Shown: positions 26,601-34,759, counted from the stretch's first letter. The stretch: DNA of 64,000 nt from Granulicella cerasi (GCF_025685575.1 NZ_JAGSYD010000003.1:310001-374000), one strand, 5' to 3'. The notes: generated by a model from the letters alone, not told the origin. Numbers and translations: made by a program.

Positions 26601-26678
26601 CTGGGCAGCGCTGATCAGCGGCAGGCAGACTGCCGCAGTACACACGACCGCGCTATACCATTTGTGGTGCAAAGGCAT
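23631..26678 (-). CDS. Oar-like TonB-dependent outer-membrane receptor, 1015 aa
   Basis: An outer-membrane beta-barrel of the Oar/SusC-like type common in Acidobacteria. The start at 26678 (MPLHHKWYS) has AGGAG in front and gives a signal peptide ending in ISAAQ. Residues of about 70-150 are a carboxypeptidase-like regulatory domain (VHGTISDPDGYPIPGATVNL, GLYTIVVSMKGF). Then come a plug-like region and a long barrel ending in RISVQASFNF, with a terminal Phe as in outer-membrane proteins. A Gly/Arg/Pro-rich stretch lies at about residues 909-953, between the last barrel strands. The DUF5666-like gene upstream is probably co-transcribed. The transported substrate is unknown. Confidence 0.9.
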   Translation of the reverse strand: MPLHHKWYSAVVCTAAVCLPLISAAQTSTPANVPATAGQQQVPVTVTQKPSPAEAVSSPIQSLGTGAQSAQLGGTKVHGTISDPDGYPIPGATVNLTPSKGNGISATAGADGSYSLSVAPGLYTIVVSMKGFSSYSATGVKIPAVAATTLDAKLKVGETTQVINVDASAVQVSVDPDNNASAMILSGKDLDALSDDPDELSSELSALAGPSAGPNGGQIYVDGFTGGQLPPKSSIREIRINQNPFSAQYDKLGYGRIEVFTKPGTDKLHGQFQTNYNPSQFNTANPLISSNTYQAPYHTLFIFGSITGPLSKWASFSIGGSHRDIQDLGITNGTIYTTAAGSITPCSPGATGCITTGLTVATKTPQSRTDFTPRVDLALGANNVLTIRYQFNQNDQNNQGISGFVLPSAGYNETSQSNIVQISDTQTLSAHVINETRFEYEREHTATTPFSTAANIMVSGAFTTGGYTGQYSSDHQDHFEVQNYTSVQLKKNFLRFGGRLRTTREAISSYAGSNGAFTYSSIGNYASATPTLSQFSRTVINTPVTKFTLADVGLYAEDDWKPMSNLTISYGVRYEIQNHLSSSNNVAPRLSFAYGVGDPKKPVVVLRGGYGIFYDRFGQSNILNTLRYNGQNQQIYTLTNPTNCTPTLPISATNCAASSTTGSTQYSTAGNLRTAYVQQFALGADRNLGKIGTMSVNYIHSLGLHQLAIQNASCGILAVGQTCGTTGTLNDQYFSQGAFHQNQLMLNGRVQTTKWLSIFGFYMLNSARGNASGAGSFVSTPGNLNADIGRTTYDVRQRAFVMGSITLPKFISVSPFIIAQSGNPVNILEGQDVNKDGVFNDRPYLVADGTPNSVKYAGCGSFLSRTASNANAATMSIAPINDCSGPAQFTTNVRVTKTFGFGGSKNKTDVQSGGDGGPGQGGPPPGGGRGGSRGGGGSRGGGPGGMMGGGGASTGQKYNLAVGFQVMNLFNNHDYSSPVGIISSPNFGQSTQLAGGTYTGNNSLQRISVQASFNF

Positions 26679-26758
26679 GGAATGCTCCTGAATGTTTTGC
26701 AAGAGGGACTGAAGGCTGGGTGAGCCCCTGCTCTTTTGGATTCCTACTGTGAAAGACG

Positions 26759-26815
26759 GGTGGGAGCGGAAAAAGCCGCCAGAAATAGTGGCAAACCCTC
26801 CCACCTATCGAAAGA
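26759..26815 (-). promoter_or_regulatory. Inverted repeat in the leader of the TonB receptor gene
   Basis: GGTGGGAG and CTCCCACC can pair around a 41-base interior that itself has short complementary parts (GCC/GGC). A second small hairpin, CTATC-TTTC-GATAG, adjoins it. It lies in the 171-base gap between the DUF5666-like gene and the receptor, about 80 bases before the receptor start, and could be a structured leader. It matches no riboswitch class I know. Confidence 0.35.
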
Positions 26816-26849
26816 TAGTCAGCGGCATTCAACGAACTGCCGTCAGCGG

Positions 26850-28046
26850 CTACTGCACGCCGCCTGCGGCTTCGGCTCCGCTGGAGCCGCCAAGACCCCA
26901 CGGCGAGAGCGTCATCGTATCGCCGCTCGGTGCCGTCAGAATCGCGTCCACGCCGACCAGCATGGTTACCGCGGAAGGCGTCGTCGAGTCCGCCGACGAC
27001 TGTGTCGCCACGATCATCACGGCTTCACCGGTCTTCAAACCGCTGAGCGTTTCCGTCGGCAGACGCTGCATGATGCTGCTCAGGCCCGAGCCTTCACGCT
27101 GCGAACGAGCGCGGGCATCGCCGCCTTCGCCGCCACCGTTCCAGCCGCCCGCAGGACGACCGCCGGCAGCAGGAGAGCCCGCAGCTGCAGCACCCGAAGG
27201 TGCCCCAGCCGAAGCCTGTCCCTTCAAACGCATCGCAATCATCTGCGCCATCTGCGGCGGCAGACGGCGCACGTCGCTGTCCTTGGTCACCTCGACCTTT
27301 ACGACTTTCTTGCTCGCGAGGTCCTTCAGCGTCACCGCGCCCGTCGCCGGATCAATCGCCGTCACCAGGCCCGAGAAGTTGCGGAAGGTACCCGCGACCA
27401 TCTCATCCGCCGTCAGCGCCGTGCCGTCCGGAGACTTCGTGCCGCGTACGCGAATCTGGTCACCTACGCCGATCGAGCCCAGCGTGCTCACGGTCGCATC
27501 CGCAAAGCGCACAGACCCGCCCGAGTAGCGGCGCACGATCGTTGACGGCGTTGTCGAAACCGCGATCATTTTCTGGCCGCTCGCCACCATCAGCTTGCCC
27601 GTCGTGGGATCCACAGACTTCACAATGCCGCCGATGCCCTGCGTCCACGCAGCTTCTTCGGCAGCGTGCGCTGTTTCAATCGCCGCGGACTTCATGACGA
27701 TCACGCGCAGCACCGACGGAGTCGCCGGAGCGGCCTCCGGGGTCGCCGTCACCAGCGCGCGGTCACCCACGGAGATGTCCGTAGCCGCACCCGGTATGGC
27801 CGACTTCAGGTCTTTGCTCCCCGGTGCAACCAGCAGAATTTTGGCCGCGTCCGGCAGCGTCAGCGCGACGTCACCGTTGGCAGAAGTGATCACCAGCGAG
27901 CCCGCACCTACAGACTTCACTGTGCCCGTGACCTTGAGCGAAGTAGCCGCAGCCGCTGGCGCAACCTGCGCGAAAGCTACGCTACCCAGCGAAATCGGAC
28001 CGAGAGCTACCGCCGTTGCCAGAATCGCGGATCGAAAACGAATCAT
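26850..28046 (-). CDS. Secreted DUF5666-like repeat protein, 398 aa
   Basis: The start at 28046 (MIRFRSAILA) has AAGGAG nearby and gives a signal peptide ending near VAFAQ. The mature part holds three or four OB-like beta modules of the DUF5666 kind: TGTVKSVGAGSLVITSANG, GGIVKSVDPTTGKLMVASG, SGLVTAIDPATGAVTLKD. Each has the paired VxVGDxxxV-type strand (ISVGDRALVTA, IGVGDQIRVRG). A Gly/Ala-rich linker lies at about residues 280-330. Likely periplasmic or surface associated; role unknown. It lies directly upstream of the TonB receptor on the same strand. Confidence 0.75.
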   Translation of the reverse strand: MIRFRSAILATAVALGPISLGSVAFAQVAPAAAATSLKVTGTVKSVGAGSLVITSANGDVALTLPDAAKILLVAPGSKDLKSAIPGAATDISVGDRALVTATPEAAPATPSVLRVIVMKSAAIETAHAAEEAAWTQGIGGIVKSVDPTTGKLMVASGQKMIAVSTTPSTIVRRYSGGSVRFADATVSTLGSIGVGDQIRVRGTKSPDGTALTADEMVAGTFRNFSGLVTAIDPATGAVTLKDLASKKVVKVEVTKDSDVRRLPPQMAQMIAMRLKGQASAGAPSGAAAAGSPAAGGRPAGGWNGGGEGGDARARSQREGSGLSSIMQRLPTETLSGLKTGEAVMIVATQSSADSTTPSAVTMLVGVDAILTAPSGDTMTLSPWGLGGSSGAEAAGGVQ

Positions 28047-28196
28047 TGAATAAACTCCTTGGAAACCGTGCCGCACTGCAATGCCTCTATTGCACACATC
28101 AACGCTTAAGACGCGCTGAAGTTACCGTGCCGTACCAGATACGTTCCAGCCACGCGCAAAGTCGCAAACACATCCAAGGATACTGACAAATTTTCC

Positions 28197-30128
28197 TTAC
28201 GGCAGAGTGACCGTATCCGGCACGTTTACATCGAGATGCGACGGATATCGCGCCGAGCCGAAGATCGTGATCGTCTGTTTCTGATACGCCTCCGCCGGAG
28301 CCGTCATGATGTTCGGCACCCAAGTCTGCGGATTGCGGTCATACAGCGGGAACCACGTTGACTGCACCTCGACGCGGATGCGATGGCCCTTCAGGAACGT
28401 GTGGTCCACGCCGTGCAGGCTCCACTTGTACTCGGCTACCTCTCCCGGCTTCACCGCTTCGGGCTTCTCGAAGCTCTTGCGATAGCGTCCGCGCAGGATC
28501 TCGCTTGCGACCATCAACTCATACCGCTGCGTCTTCGGCGCATCCTCTGCCGCGGTCGTCGGGAATCCCGTGCCATCGGGGTAGATGTCAATCAGCTTCA
28601 CGATCCAATCACCATCGCTGCCGGTCGTCGCCGCGTACAAATCCGCCAGCACGTCGCCGGTCACCGTCACATCTTTGTCGAGAACCGGCGTGTCGAAGTT
28701 CGCCACATCCGCACGGTCTTCGACGAAGCTCTGATCTTCCACCAGCCACTGACGCCAGATCGAGTGATCACCATACGTCGACTGCACCGGACGATGACGA
28801 TACGGCACCGGGTTCGCCGGATCGCTCACATAGCTGCCCGCGCGGCTCTCGACGGAGTTCTCCTTCACCTCGGCCGGCGCCTTACCCGTCAGCATGTGGT
28901 TCGCTTCCAGATAGAATTTCGCGGGCTTGAAACCCTGCACCGGCGGCCACGCCGCATAGCGATGCCATTGGTTCTCGCCCGTGCGGAAGCTTGCCGTGTC
29001 TTCCAGATCAAAGCCCTTGCGGTCCTTCAGATACCACTCAAAGAACGGCGCTTCAAACTGCGTGCGGTACTGTTGTCCTGTCGCTTCAACAAACTGCGCG
29101 CGGCCGAAGGTGTTGCCCAGCGAACTGCCCGGTCCGCGCGCCCAACCGCCGTGGTTCCACGGTCCCAGCACCATGAAGACCTTGTGCTTCGCGTCGCCGG
29201 CTTTCTCCTGCGCGCGCTGTGCGGTGTACTCCGCCTGCGGGCCAAACATGTCTTCCTGATCCCAGAAGCCACCGACCTGCAGCACCGCCACCTCGGGCGC
29301 GCGAAGCTGGCGCAGCTCGCTCTTGTCACGCCAAAGCTGCGTGTAGTTGGGGTTGGTCAGGAACAACTGCGCCGTCGGCAGGTTCGTCATGCCCGCGCTC
29401 GCAGCCGCATCGGCAAAGTTCGTGTGCTTCAGGAAGAAGTCGTACTGGTCTTCGCTCGAGTCCTGACGCTTGTCGGTCTTCTGCGCCTCAAGCTGCTGCA
29501 CGTAGTCAAAGCCATACGTCTCGCGGAACGCGCCGTTATGGAAGAAGTCGTCGCCCAGCCACACATCGCCCATCGGCGCCTGCGGGCTCACAGCCTTCAC
29601 CGCCGGATGCGCATGAAGCCCCGCCATCATCGCCAGAAATCCGGGATAGCTGATACCCCAGGCGCCGACGCGGCCGTTGTTGTTCGGCAGGTTCTTCAGC
29701 AGCCACTCAACCGTGTCATACGTGTCGGTCGTCTCGTCGATGTCCTGCTTCGTCTTGTGCTCTACGACCGGGCGCATCATCACAAACGTGCCGCCCGACT
29801 TGTAGCGTCCGCGAATGTCCTGAAAGACCCAGATGTAACCACTCGCGGCGAGCTCCGGCTTGCCGCCGGTGATCGTGATGGCCTCATAGCCGTCCACGCC
29901 ATACGGCGTGCGCTGCATCATGATCGGCAGCTTCGGCCCGTTCGTCTCGCTCCCCTTCGGCCGCAGGATTACGGTATGCAACTCGACGCCATCGCGCGCC
30001 GGAATCATCACCTCAGTGCGCACATACTCCGGCATCACCACGCCTGCAGGCTGCGGATTGCGCTGCGCGGAAACCGAGGCTCCCGCAGAGAAGACGATGA
30101 TCGCGAACACCCGCAGCACTCGATGCAA
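28197..30128 (-). CDS. Secreted CocE/NonD-type alpha/beta hydrolase (S15 family)
   Basis: 643 aa with an N-terminal signal peptide ending near VSAQ. The start is TTG at 30128, with GGAGG five bases before. The S15/CocE fold is clear: RDGVELHTVILRP, MMQRTPYG, the oxyanion region FQDIRGRYKSGG, the nucleophile Ser in GAWGISYPGFLAMM, LQVGGFWDQED around the catalytic Asp, and LGPWNHGG with the His. The C-terminal jelly-roll domain starts near residue 390. Probably an esterase, acylase or glutaryl-7-ACA-acylase-like enzyme; X-Pro dipeptidase activity is less certain. Substrate unknown. Confidence 0.88.
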   Translation of the reverse strand: MHRVLRVFAIIVFSAGASVSAQRNPQPAGVVMPEYVRTEVMIPARDGVELHTVILRPKGSETNGPKLPIMMQRTPYGVDGYEAITITGGKPELAASGYIWVFQDIRGRYKSGGTFVMMRPVVEHKTKQDIDETTDTYDTVEWLLKNLPNNNGRVGAWGISYPGFLAMMAGLHAHPAVKAVSPQAPMGDVWLGDDFFHNGAFRETYGFDYVQQLEAQKTDKRQDSSEDQYDFFLKHTNFADAAASAGMTNLPTAQLFLTNPNYTQLWRDKSELRQLRAPEVAVLQVGGFWDQEDMFGPQAEYTAQRAQEKAGDAKHKVFMVLGPWNHGGWARGPGSSLGNTFGRAQFVEATGQQYRTQFEAPFFEWYLKDRKGFDLEDTASFRTGENQWHRYAAWPPVQGFKPAKFYLEANHMLTGKAPAEVKENSVESRAGSYVSDPANPVPYRHRPVQSTYGDHSIWRQWLVEDQSFVEDRADVANFDTPVLDKDVTVTGDVLADLYAATTGSDGDWIVKLIDIYPDGTGFPTTAAEDAPKTQRYELMVASEILRGRYRKSFEKPEAVKPGEVAEYKWSLHGVDHTFLKGHRIRVEVQSTWFPLYDRNPQTWVPNIMTAPAEAYQKQTITIFGSARYPSHLDVNVPDTVTLP

Positions 30129-30168
30129 TGAAGCCTCCTATGCGGCTCAGGGCCGCGTAAAAGTAGTG

Positions 30169-30240
30169 AGTGGTTAGTCGTTAGTCAGAGACTCCGCTCG
30201 CAAAGCGAGCGAAACCGCTGCCGACTAACCACTAACCACT
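30169..30240. repeat. Long imperfect palindrome, intergenic (2 of 3)
   Basis: AGTGGTTAGTCGTTAGTC pairs with GACTAACCACTAACCACT with one mismatch. The centre holds a second perfect hairpin, CGCTCGC-AAA-GCGAGCG. It fills the gap between the CDGSH and S15 hydrolase genes and might stall or end transcription. The centre resembles that of the palindrome at 54123-54232 (GACTC, then AAACCGCT). Confidence 0.7.
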
Positions 30241-30249
30241 TGTTTCTCT

Positions 30250-30480
30250 TTACTGCCCGGTCAGATTGCCTTCGGGCTTCGTGTTGCACTGCCATCCCTG
30301 ACGCGCATGAGCGCCGTCGCAGAACGGACGCTTCTCGCTCAGGCCACAGCGGCAAAGGCTGACCGCAGGCTTGCCCGTCAGGTCCCACTCCGCGCCGTCG
30401 GCGTCCTTCAGTACGATGTGTCCTTCGACACGCAGCGGTCCGTTAGGACGAACCGTAATGTGAACTGCTTCATCTGCCAT
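30250..30480 (-). CDS. CDGSH-type iron-sulfur protein
   Basis: A 76-aa protein with the complete CDGSH ligand set CRCGLSEKRPFCDGAH: three Cys and one His bind a 2Fe-2S cluster as in mitoNEET. The N-terminal half carries a short beta segment (VHITVRPNGPLRVEGHIVL) as in bacterial single-motif proteins. No membrane anchor, so cytosolic. It is the last gene of an apparent rph operon. A redox or cluster-transfer role is inferred from the family. Confidence 0.9.
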   Translation of the reverse strand: MADEAVHITVRPNGPLRVEGHIVLKDADGAEWDLTGKPAVSLCRCGLSEKRPFCDGAHARQGWQCNTKPEGNLTGQ

Positions 30481-30538
30481 GTGTGTTGCCCTCCCAACCG
30501 GCTCAGAATAGCAGCCGTCGCCGTGGATGACGCGTCCG

Positions 30539-30811
30539 CTAGTCGAACTCGACCATCACCTCATCGACATAGCACCATCCCCAGCTCTCGCCGGGCTCCA
30601 CGGAACGGATCGTCGGATGCTTCACCGCGTGGAAATGCTTGGTCGCATGTTTGTTCTTCGAGGAGTCACAACAGCCCACGTGCCCACACTCCAGACACTC
30701 GCGCAGATGCAGCCATCCATCGCCCATCGCGATGCACTCCGCGCAGCCCTTGGCGTGTGCGGCCTTCGCGCTGTCGTTGATCTCAATCGAATCGAAGTGA
30801 TGACAAGCCAT
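30539..30811 (-). CDS. UBP-type (ubiquitin-protease-like) zinc finger protein
   Basis: A stand-alone ZnF-UBP domain of 90 aa. Zinc ligands are visible in GCAECIAMG, LRECLECGHVGCCDSS and HATKHFHAVKHP; the CYVDE end matches the family. In eukaryotes the domain grips the free C-terminus of ubiquitin. Here the Arg that usually contacts ubiquitin (CGRRYF in isopeptidase T) is replaced (CGHVGC). Bacterial free-standing copies have no agreed function. It lies between a small secreted protein gene and the CDGSH gene. Confidence 0.87.
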   Translation of the reverse strand: MACHHFDSIEINDSAKAAHAKGCAECIAMGDGWLHLRECLECGHVGCCDSSKNKHATKHFHAVKHPTIRSVEPGESWGWCYVDEVMVEFD

Positions 30812-30822
30812 GCAGGACTCCT

Positions 30823-31206
30823 TTAGTTCGAGCTTTCGCCAACAACCTTGAACATCACGTGCGTACCGTCATCAAAGAGCAGTTCGTACTGACGCGAATA
30901 CCAGCCCGCTTTCGACTCGTTGATCTTCAACTCGCGGCAGCGAAACTCTCCCGGATGCAACATCCCCGAGGCGTTTGTCTTCAGCTCATACTTCGTGCCG
31001 TCGATGATCGCCTCCACATGCAGCTCCGACGAACCGGCGCCTTCTGCCGCGCCCATCACCGGCACCAGGAACGCGTGCGTCACATGCGCAACCAGCGGGT
31101 ACTGCAACTCCACGTCGCCTGAGGACGAGTAGCGCGACTTCTGCGCCGACGCCGCCAACGGCAGCATCATCCCCAACGCCAAAACACCCATCAACACTCG
31201 ACGCAT
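30823..31206 (-). CDS. Small secreted protein, 127 aa
   Basis: The ATG at 31206 gives a signal peptide MRRVLMGVLALGMMLPLAASAQ. It is three bases past the rph stop codon, so the two are tightly linked. The mature part is beta-rich (VELQYPLVAHVTHAFLVPVMG, ELHVEAIIDGTKYELKT, YELLFDDGTHVMFKVVG) with one Cys (FRCRELKI). I recognise no family. Probably periplasmic. Confidence 0.7.
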   Translation of the reverse strand: MRRVLMGVLALGMMLPLAASAQKSRYSSSGDVELQYPLVAHVTHAFLVPVMGAAEGAGSSELHVEAIIDGTKYELKTNASGMLHPGEFRCRELKINESKAGWYSRQYELLFDDGTHVMFKVVGESSN

Positions 31207-31208
31207 CG

Positions 31209-31949
31209 TTACACCGCCCTCTGCAAGCATTCCTGCTGCGCCTTCAACAACTGCTGAATTCCCGCTTCCGATACACGCAACATCTCATCCAGCTGCGCCC
31301 GCGAATAAGGCTCGCGCTCGGCCGTCGCCTGCGTCTCCACAAATCCGCCCGAGGCCGTCATCACCACGTTCATGTCAACCTCCGCACGAGCATCTTCCTC
31401 GTACGCAAGATCCAGCAACACGCGGCCGTCGACGATCCCCACCGAAGTCGCCGCCACCATCTCGCGCATCGGCGAAGCCTTCAGCGTGCCCGCAGAGACC
31501 AGCTTGTTCAGCGCAATCGCCAGAGCAGTCGCCGCACCGGTGATCGCCGCCGTACGCGTACCGCCGTCGGCTTGAATCACGTCGCAGTCCAGCACAATCG
31601 AACGTTCGCCCAACGCCTTCAGGTCCATGACCGAGCGCAGCGAACGACCGATCAGCCGCTGAATCTCATGCGTGCGCCCGCCAATCTTGCCGCGCTCGCT
31701 CTCGCGTGGTGTGCGCGTCAGCGTCGCGCGCGGCAACATCGAATACTCTGCCGTCACCCAGCCCTTGCCGGAGTTGCGCATCCACCCCGGCACCGTCGGC
31801 TCAATGCTCGCGTTGCACAGCACGCGCGTATGGCCAACCTCGATCAGTACCGATCCCTCGGCCGTCTGCACAAAGTTCGGCGTCATCTTCAGCGTGCGAG
31901 CCTGGTCGGCTGCACGGCCTTCACTACGAAAAAGTTCTTCCACTGCCAT
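31209..31949 (-). CDS. rph: Ribonuclease PH
   Basis: RNase PH trims tRNA 3' ends by phosphorolysis. 246 aa. Typical family blocks: [39 protein letters not shown], the phosphate-binding region [14 protein letters not shown], and [18 protein letters not shown] with the catalytic acids, followed by [18 protein letters not shown]. It begins the operon rph / small secreted protein / UBP finger / CDGSH protein on the minus strand. Confidence 0.95.
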   Translation of the reverse strand: MAVEELFRSEGRAADQARTLKMTPNFVQTAEGSVLIEVGHTRVLCNASIEPTVPGWMRNSGKGWVTAEYSMLPRATLTRTPRESERGKIGGRTHEIQRLIGRSLRSVMDLKALGERSIVLDCDVIQADGGTRTAAITGAATALAIALNKLVSAGTLKASPMREMVAATSVGIVDGRVLLDLAYEEDARAEVDMNVVMTASGGFVETQATAEREPYSRAQLDEMLRVSEAGIQQLLKAQQECLQRAV

Positions 31950-32372
31950 CCCGTAATCCTAGCCCACCCACTACCGTCGTCGCACCGCCCATGCACGGCG
32001 GTAACCGCCGCCAGTGCCCAGTGCCATCCCCCAAACCGGGAAACTTGCCAGTTCAGAACCACAGTGGTTACCTTTTCCCGCACCAAAACGATTCAGTAGG
32101 AAGATTTCACCACCGGAACGCGGGAAAATATTCCCAATACCGGAATAAAAACCAAATCGGGAATTCGCTCTTGCGGGAATTTCGCCCCATTTTCGTGCAA
32201 CCGGTCGCGTCCAGCCCATATTGGGAAAATACGGCGATCATCATGCGTTACTCTCAAAATCGTAAGACATTCATTTCAGAACACTTGACCGCAATGTTCC
32301 ACTTTGGCACGCAACGTGTAACCAAGGAATCACAACACCGGTAACCACATTTCCTACAACCCGGAGAACCCT
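31950..32372. other. 423-base gene-free regulatory region before the sigma-54 activator operon
   Basis: This gap is less GC-rich than its surroundings and dense in short motifs. GGTAACC or its complement GGTTACC occurs at 31999, 32066 and 32340, with a near copy TGTAACC at 32317. GGGAA words recur, including the inverted pair GGGAA-AATA-TTCCC at 32122-32135. TTGGCACG at 32304 matches a sigma-54 -24 element. No reading frame in it looks like a gene. Confidence 0.5.
32304..32320 (+). promoter_or_regulatory. Partial sigma-54-like promoter
   Basis: TTGGCACG fits the -24 element well. At the correct distance the -12 region reads GTGTA, where consensus would be TTGCA, so GG-N10-GT replaces GG-N10-GC. 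It lies about 53 bases before the kinase start, which suits an autoregulated operon, but the match is incomplete. Confidence 0.25.
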
Positions 32373-33209
32373 ATGCAGGCGCACTCGCTGAGCAACAGAG
32401 CCGCAAGCACCCCCCTCCCGTTCGCCGTCGCCGACACGTCGACCGCTCACGAAGTCACATCCTCCATCGCAGAAGGCGCAGGACTCGCGCACGACGCCAA
32501 CAACCTTCTCGGAGCGCTCTCTCTTTATTGCGATCTGCTGGACGCGCCCGGCGTCCTTCAGCCCGAACACAAGCACTACATCGAAGAGCTTCGTCTGCTC
32601 TCGGCCCGTTCGAGCAGCCTGATGAATCGGCTCGTCGCCCTCTCCGACGACCGTGACCGCGTCGTGGAGAGGGTTCCCGGCGAAGCGCCGGTGACCCTGC
32701 CGACACAGCCCGTCGCCAGCGATGTCCTGCACGCGCTTCGCCCGCTGCTGGAGCCACTTGCTCGCCCCGCGCAGCTTCGCCTGACCACCCCCAGCCGCGC
32801 GACGCTGCCTGCCGCGCTTACAGCCGAGATGCTGGAGCGCATGGTCGTCAACCTCGTTCGCAACTCCGCCTCGGCGCTGCGGCGATCGCGGCGCCTCTCT
32901 CGCCACATCGACATCACGCTTACGGACTCCTGCGGCCGCTTGTGGCTTACCGTGGCCGACAACGGCCCCGGCATGGAGATGGTTACGGCTGCACGCTTCG
33001 CCGGTTCCACCGAGGACGCGAAGCCCGGCCCGCGCGGCGGCCTCGGCCATCGCATTCTGCAGGAGCTTGCCGCGGCCAGCGGCGCACGTATGGAACTCAC
33101 CGTGCATCCCGGTCAGGGCACCATCTTCGTCTACTCCTGGGCGCGCACCGACCTCAGCGAGCAAGTCTGCCAGGTCATTTCCATCGAAAGGAAGTGCACC
33201 TCATGCTAA
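32373..33209 (+). CDS. Soluble histidine kinase, NtrB-like
   Basis: 278 aa without membrane segments or a recognisable sensor domain; the first 35 residues are the only extra sequence. The DHp helix has the phospho-His in GLAHDANNLLGAL, the HD-xNN form seen in NtrB-like kinases. The ATPase domain shows VVNLVRNSASALRRS, VADNGPGMEM and GPRGGLGHRIL. The stop codon overlaps the start of the response regulator by seven bases, so they form a cognate pair. The signal must arrive through protein partners. Confidence 0.85.
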   Translation: MQAHSLSNRAASTPLPFAVADTSTAHEVTSSIAEGAGLAHDANNLLGALSLYCDLLDAPGVLQPEHKHYIEELRLLSARSSSLMNRLVALSDDRDRVVERVPGEAPVTLPTQPVASDVLHALRPLLEPLARPAQLRLTTPSRATLPAALTAEMLERMVVNLVRNSASALRRSRRLSRHIDITLTDSCGRLWLTVADNGPGMEMVTAARFAGSTEDAKPGPRGGLGHRILQELAAASGARMELTVHPGQGTIFVYSWARTDLSEQVCQVISIERKCTSC

Positions 33210-34735
33210 GTGGACGTCCCGCTCCGCGAGATGCTCGCCCCGAGGCCCCGCGCCGCACCCCGCTGACGCAAACCGCCGCGGAACGTGTCGCCGCCGCGGG
33301 CACGCCGCCCATGGAGGTGCTCGTCGTGGACGACGACGCCTCCGTGCGTCGCGCCTGCGCCGAGATCGCCCGCACTCTCGGCTTCCAAGTCACCGAAGCC
33401 GCTGACGCGCTGCAGGCCCGTGCGGCCCTGGCCGAGCGCGCTACCGACCTCCTGCTGCTTGACCTGCATATGCCCGGCGGCAGCGGACTCACGCTGCTCG
33501 ACGAAGTCCGCACCGCACATCCATCGATGATCGTCGTCGTGATGACGGCGTACGCGTCGGTGAAGACCGCCGTAGAAGCCATGCGCATCGGTGCAGGCGA
33601 TTACCTTACCAAGCCCTTCACGCTGGAGGAGCTGACCACTACGCTCGAACGCGCCGCACAACGCCGCACCTTCGACGCCGAAAGCCGCGCGCTGCGCGAG
33701 AAGCTGCGCACCGGCAACGGTCTCGGCATGTTGGTCGGCAAATCGCCCGTGATGGAGAAGCTGTATCGCATCCTGAGCAAGGTCGCCTACACCACACACC
33801 CTGTGCTCATCCTCGGCGAGTCCGGCACGGGCAAAGAGCTCATCGCACGCTCGATTCACCAGAACGGCCCCAACAAGTCACGGCCGTTTATCCCCGTGGA
33901 CTGCGGTGCACTCGTACCCACGCTGATCGAGAGCGAACTCTTCGGGCACGTGAAAGGAGCGTTCACCGGAGCCAACCGCAGCAAGGTCGGTCTGCTGGCC
34001 GCCGCCGAGCGTGGCACCGTCTTCCTCGACGAGATCGGCGAGCTTCCTCTCGACCTGCAAGCGAAACTCCTGCGCGCGCTGCAGGAGCGTGAGGTGCGTC
34101 CGGTCGGCGCAACGCACTCGGTACCCATCTCGGCGCGCATCGTCGCGGCCACGAATCGCGATCTCGCACAGATGGTCGAGCAGGGCCGCTTCCGCAAAGA
34201 CCTCTTCTTCCGCCTGAACGTCGTGAACATCCGCGTTCCGCCGCTACGCGAGCGTAAGAGCGATATTCCGCTGCTGGCCGCGCACGTGCTCGACCGCATG
34301 AGGCGCGAGAACAGCATGAACTACACCTTCGCCGATGATGCGATCTCGCTGCTGATGCAGTATGACTGGCCTGGCAACGTGCGCGAACTCGAGCACGCCA
34401 TCGAGCGTGCCTGCGCGCTGTCGAGCGGCCCGGTGCTGCACCTCGGCGACTTCCCCACGCAGATGCAGGACCACCGTTTCCACCTCGCGGGCGGCCAGTC
34501 GCAGTACCTCGAGCCACACCACATGCCCACCGCCGTCCCGGGCATGACGATGGCCGCCAACGGCCAGCCCGTTGTGCAGTCCATCGCCGAGATGGAGAAG
34601 CAGGCGATCCTCAACACGATCCGTCAGCTTCGCGGCGACAAGCTGATGGCTGCCAAGCTACTCGGCATCGGCAAGACGACGCTCTACCGCAAGCTCAAGG
34701 AGTACGGCCTCGGCGATGACGCCGACCTCCGCTAA
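33203..34735 (+). CDS. NtrC-family sigma-54-dependent response regulator
   Basis: 510 aa in three domains. Receiver, about residues 37-155: VLVVDDDASVRRA and phospho-acceptor Asp87 in LLLLDLHMPGG. AAA+ activator, about 175-410: Walker A GESGTGKE, the sigma-54-contacting loop GAFTGA, Walker B VFLDEIGELP, and the sensor-like RIVAATNRDL. C-terminal Fis-type helix-turn-helix at about 465-505 (AAKLLGIGKTTLYRKLKEYGL). It should drive sigma-54 promoters when phosphorylated by the overlapping kinase. Its targets are unknown; a shared GGTAACC motif points to its own promoter and perhaps to the EPS locus. Confidence 0.94.
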   Translation: MLSGRPAPRDARPEAPRRTPLTQTAAERVAAAGTPPMEVLVVDDDASVRRACAEIARTLGFQVTEAADALQARAALAERATDLLLLDLHMPGGSGLTLLDEVRTAHPSMIVVVMTAYASVKTAVEAMRIGAGDYLTKPFTLEELTTTLERAAQRRTFDAESRALREKLRTGNGLGMLVGKSPVMEKLYRILSKVAYTTHPVLILGESGTGKELIARSIHQNGPNKSRPFIPVDCGALVPTLIESELFGHVKGAFTGANRSKVGLLAAAERGTVFLDEIGELPLDLQAKLLRALQEREVRPVGATHSVPISARIVAATNRDLAQMVEQGRFRKDLFFRLNVVNIRVPPLRERKSDIPLLAAHVLDRMRRENSMNYTFADDAISLLMQYDWPGNVRELEHAIERACALSSGPVLHLGDFPTQMQDHRFHLAGGQSQYLEPHHMPTAVPGMTMAANGQPVVQSIAEMEKQAILNTIRQLRGDKLMAAKLLGIGKTTLYRKLKEYGLGDDADLR

Positions 34736-34759
34736 CGCCACCAGAAAGGAACCGCCACG

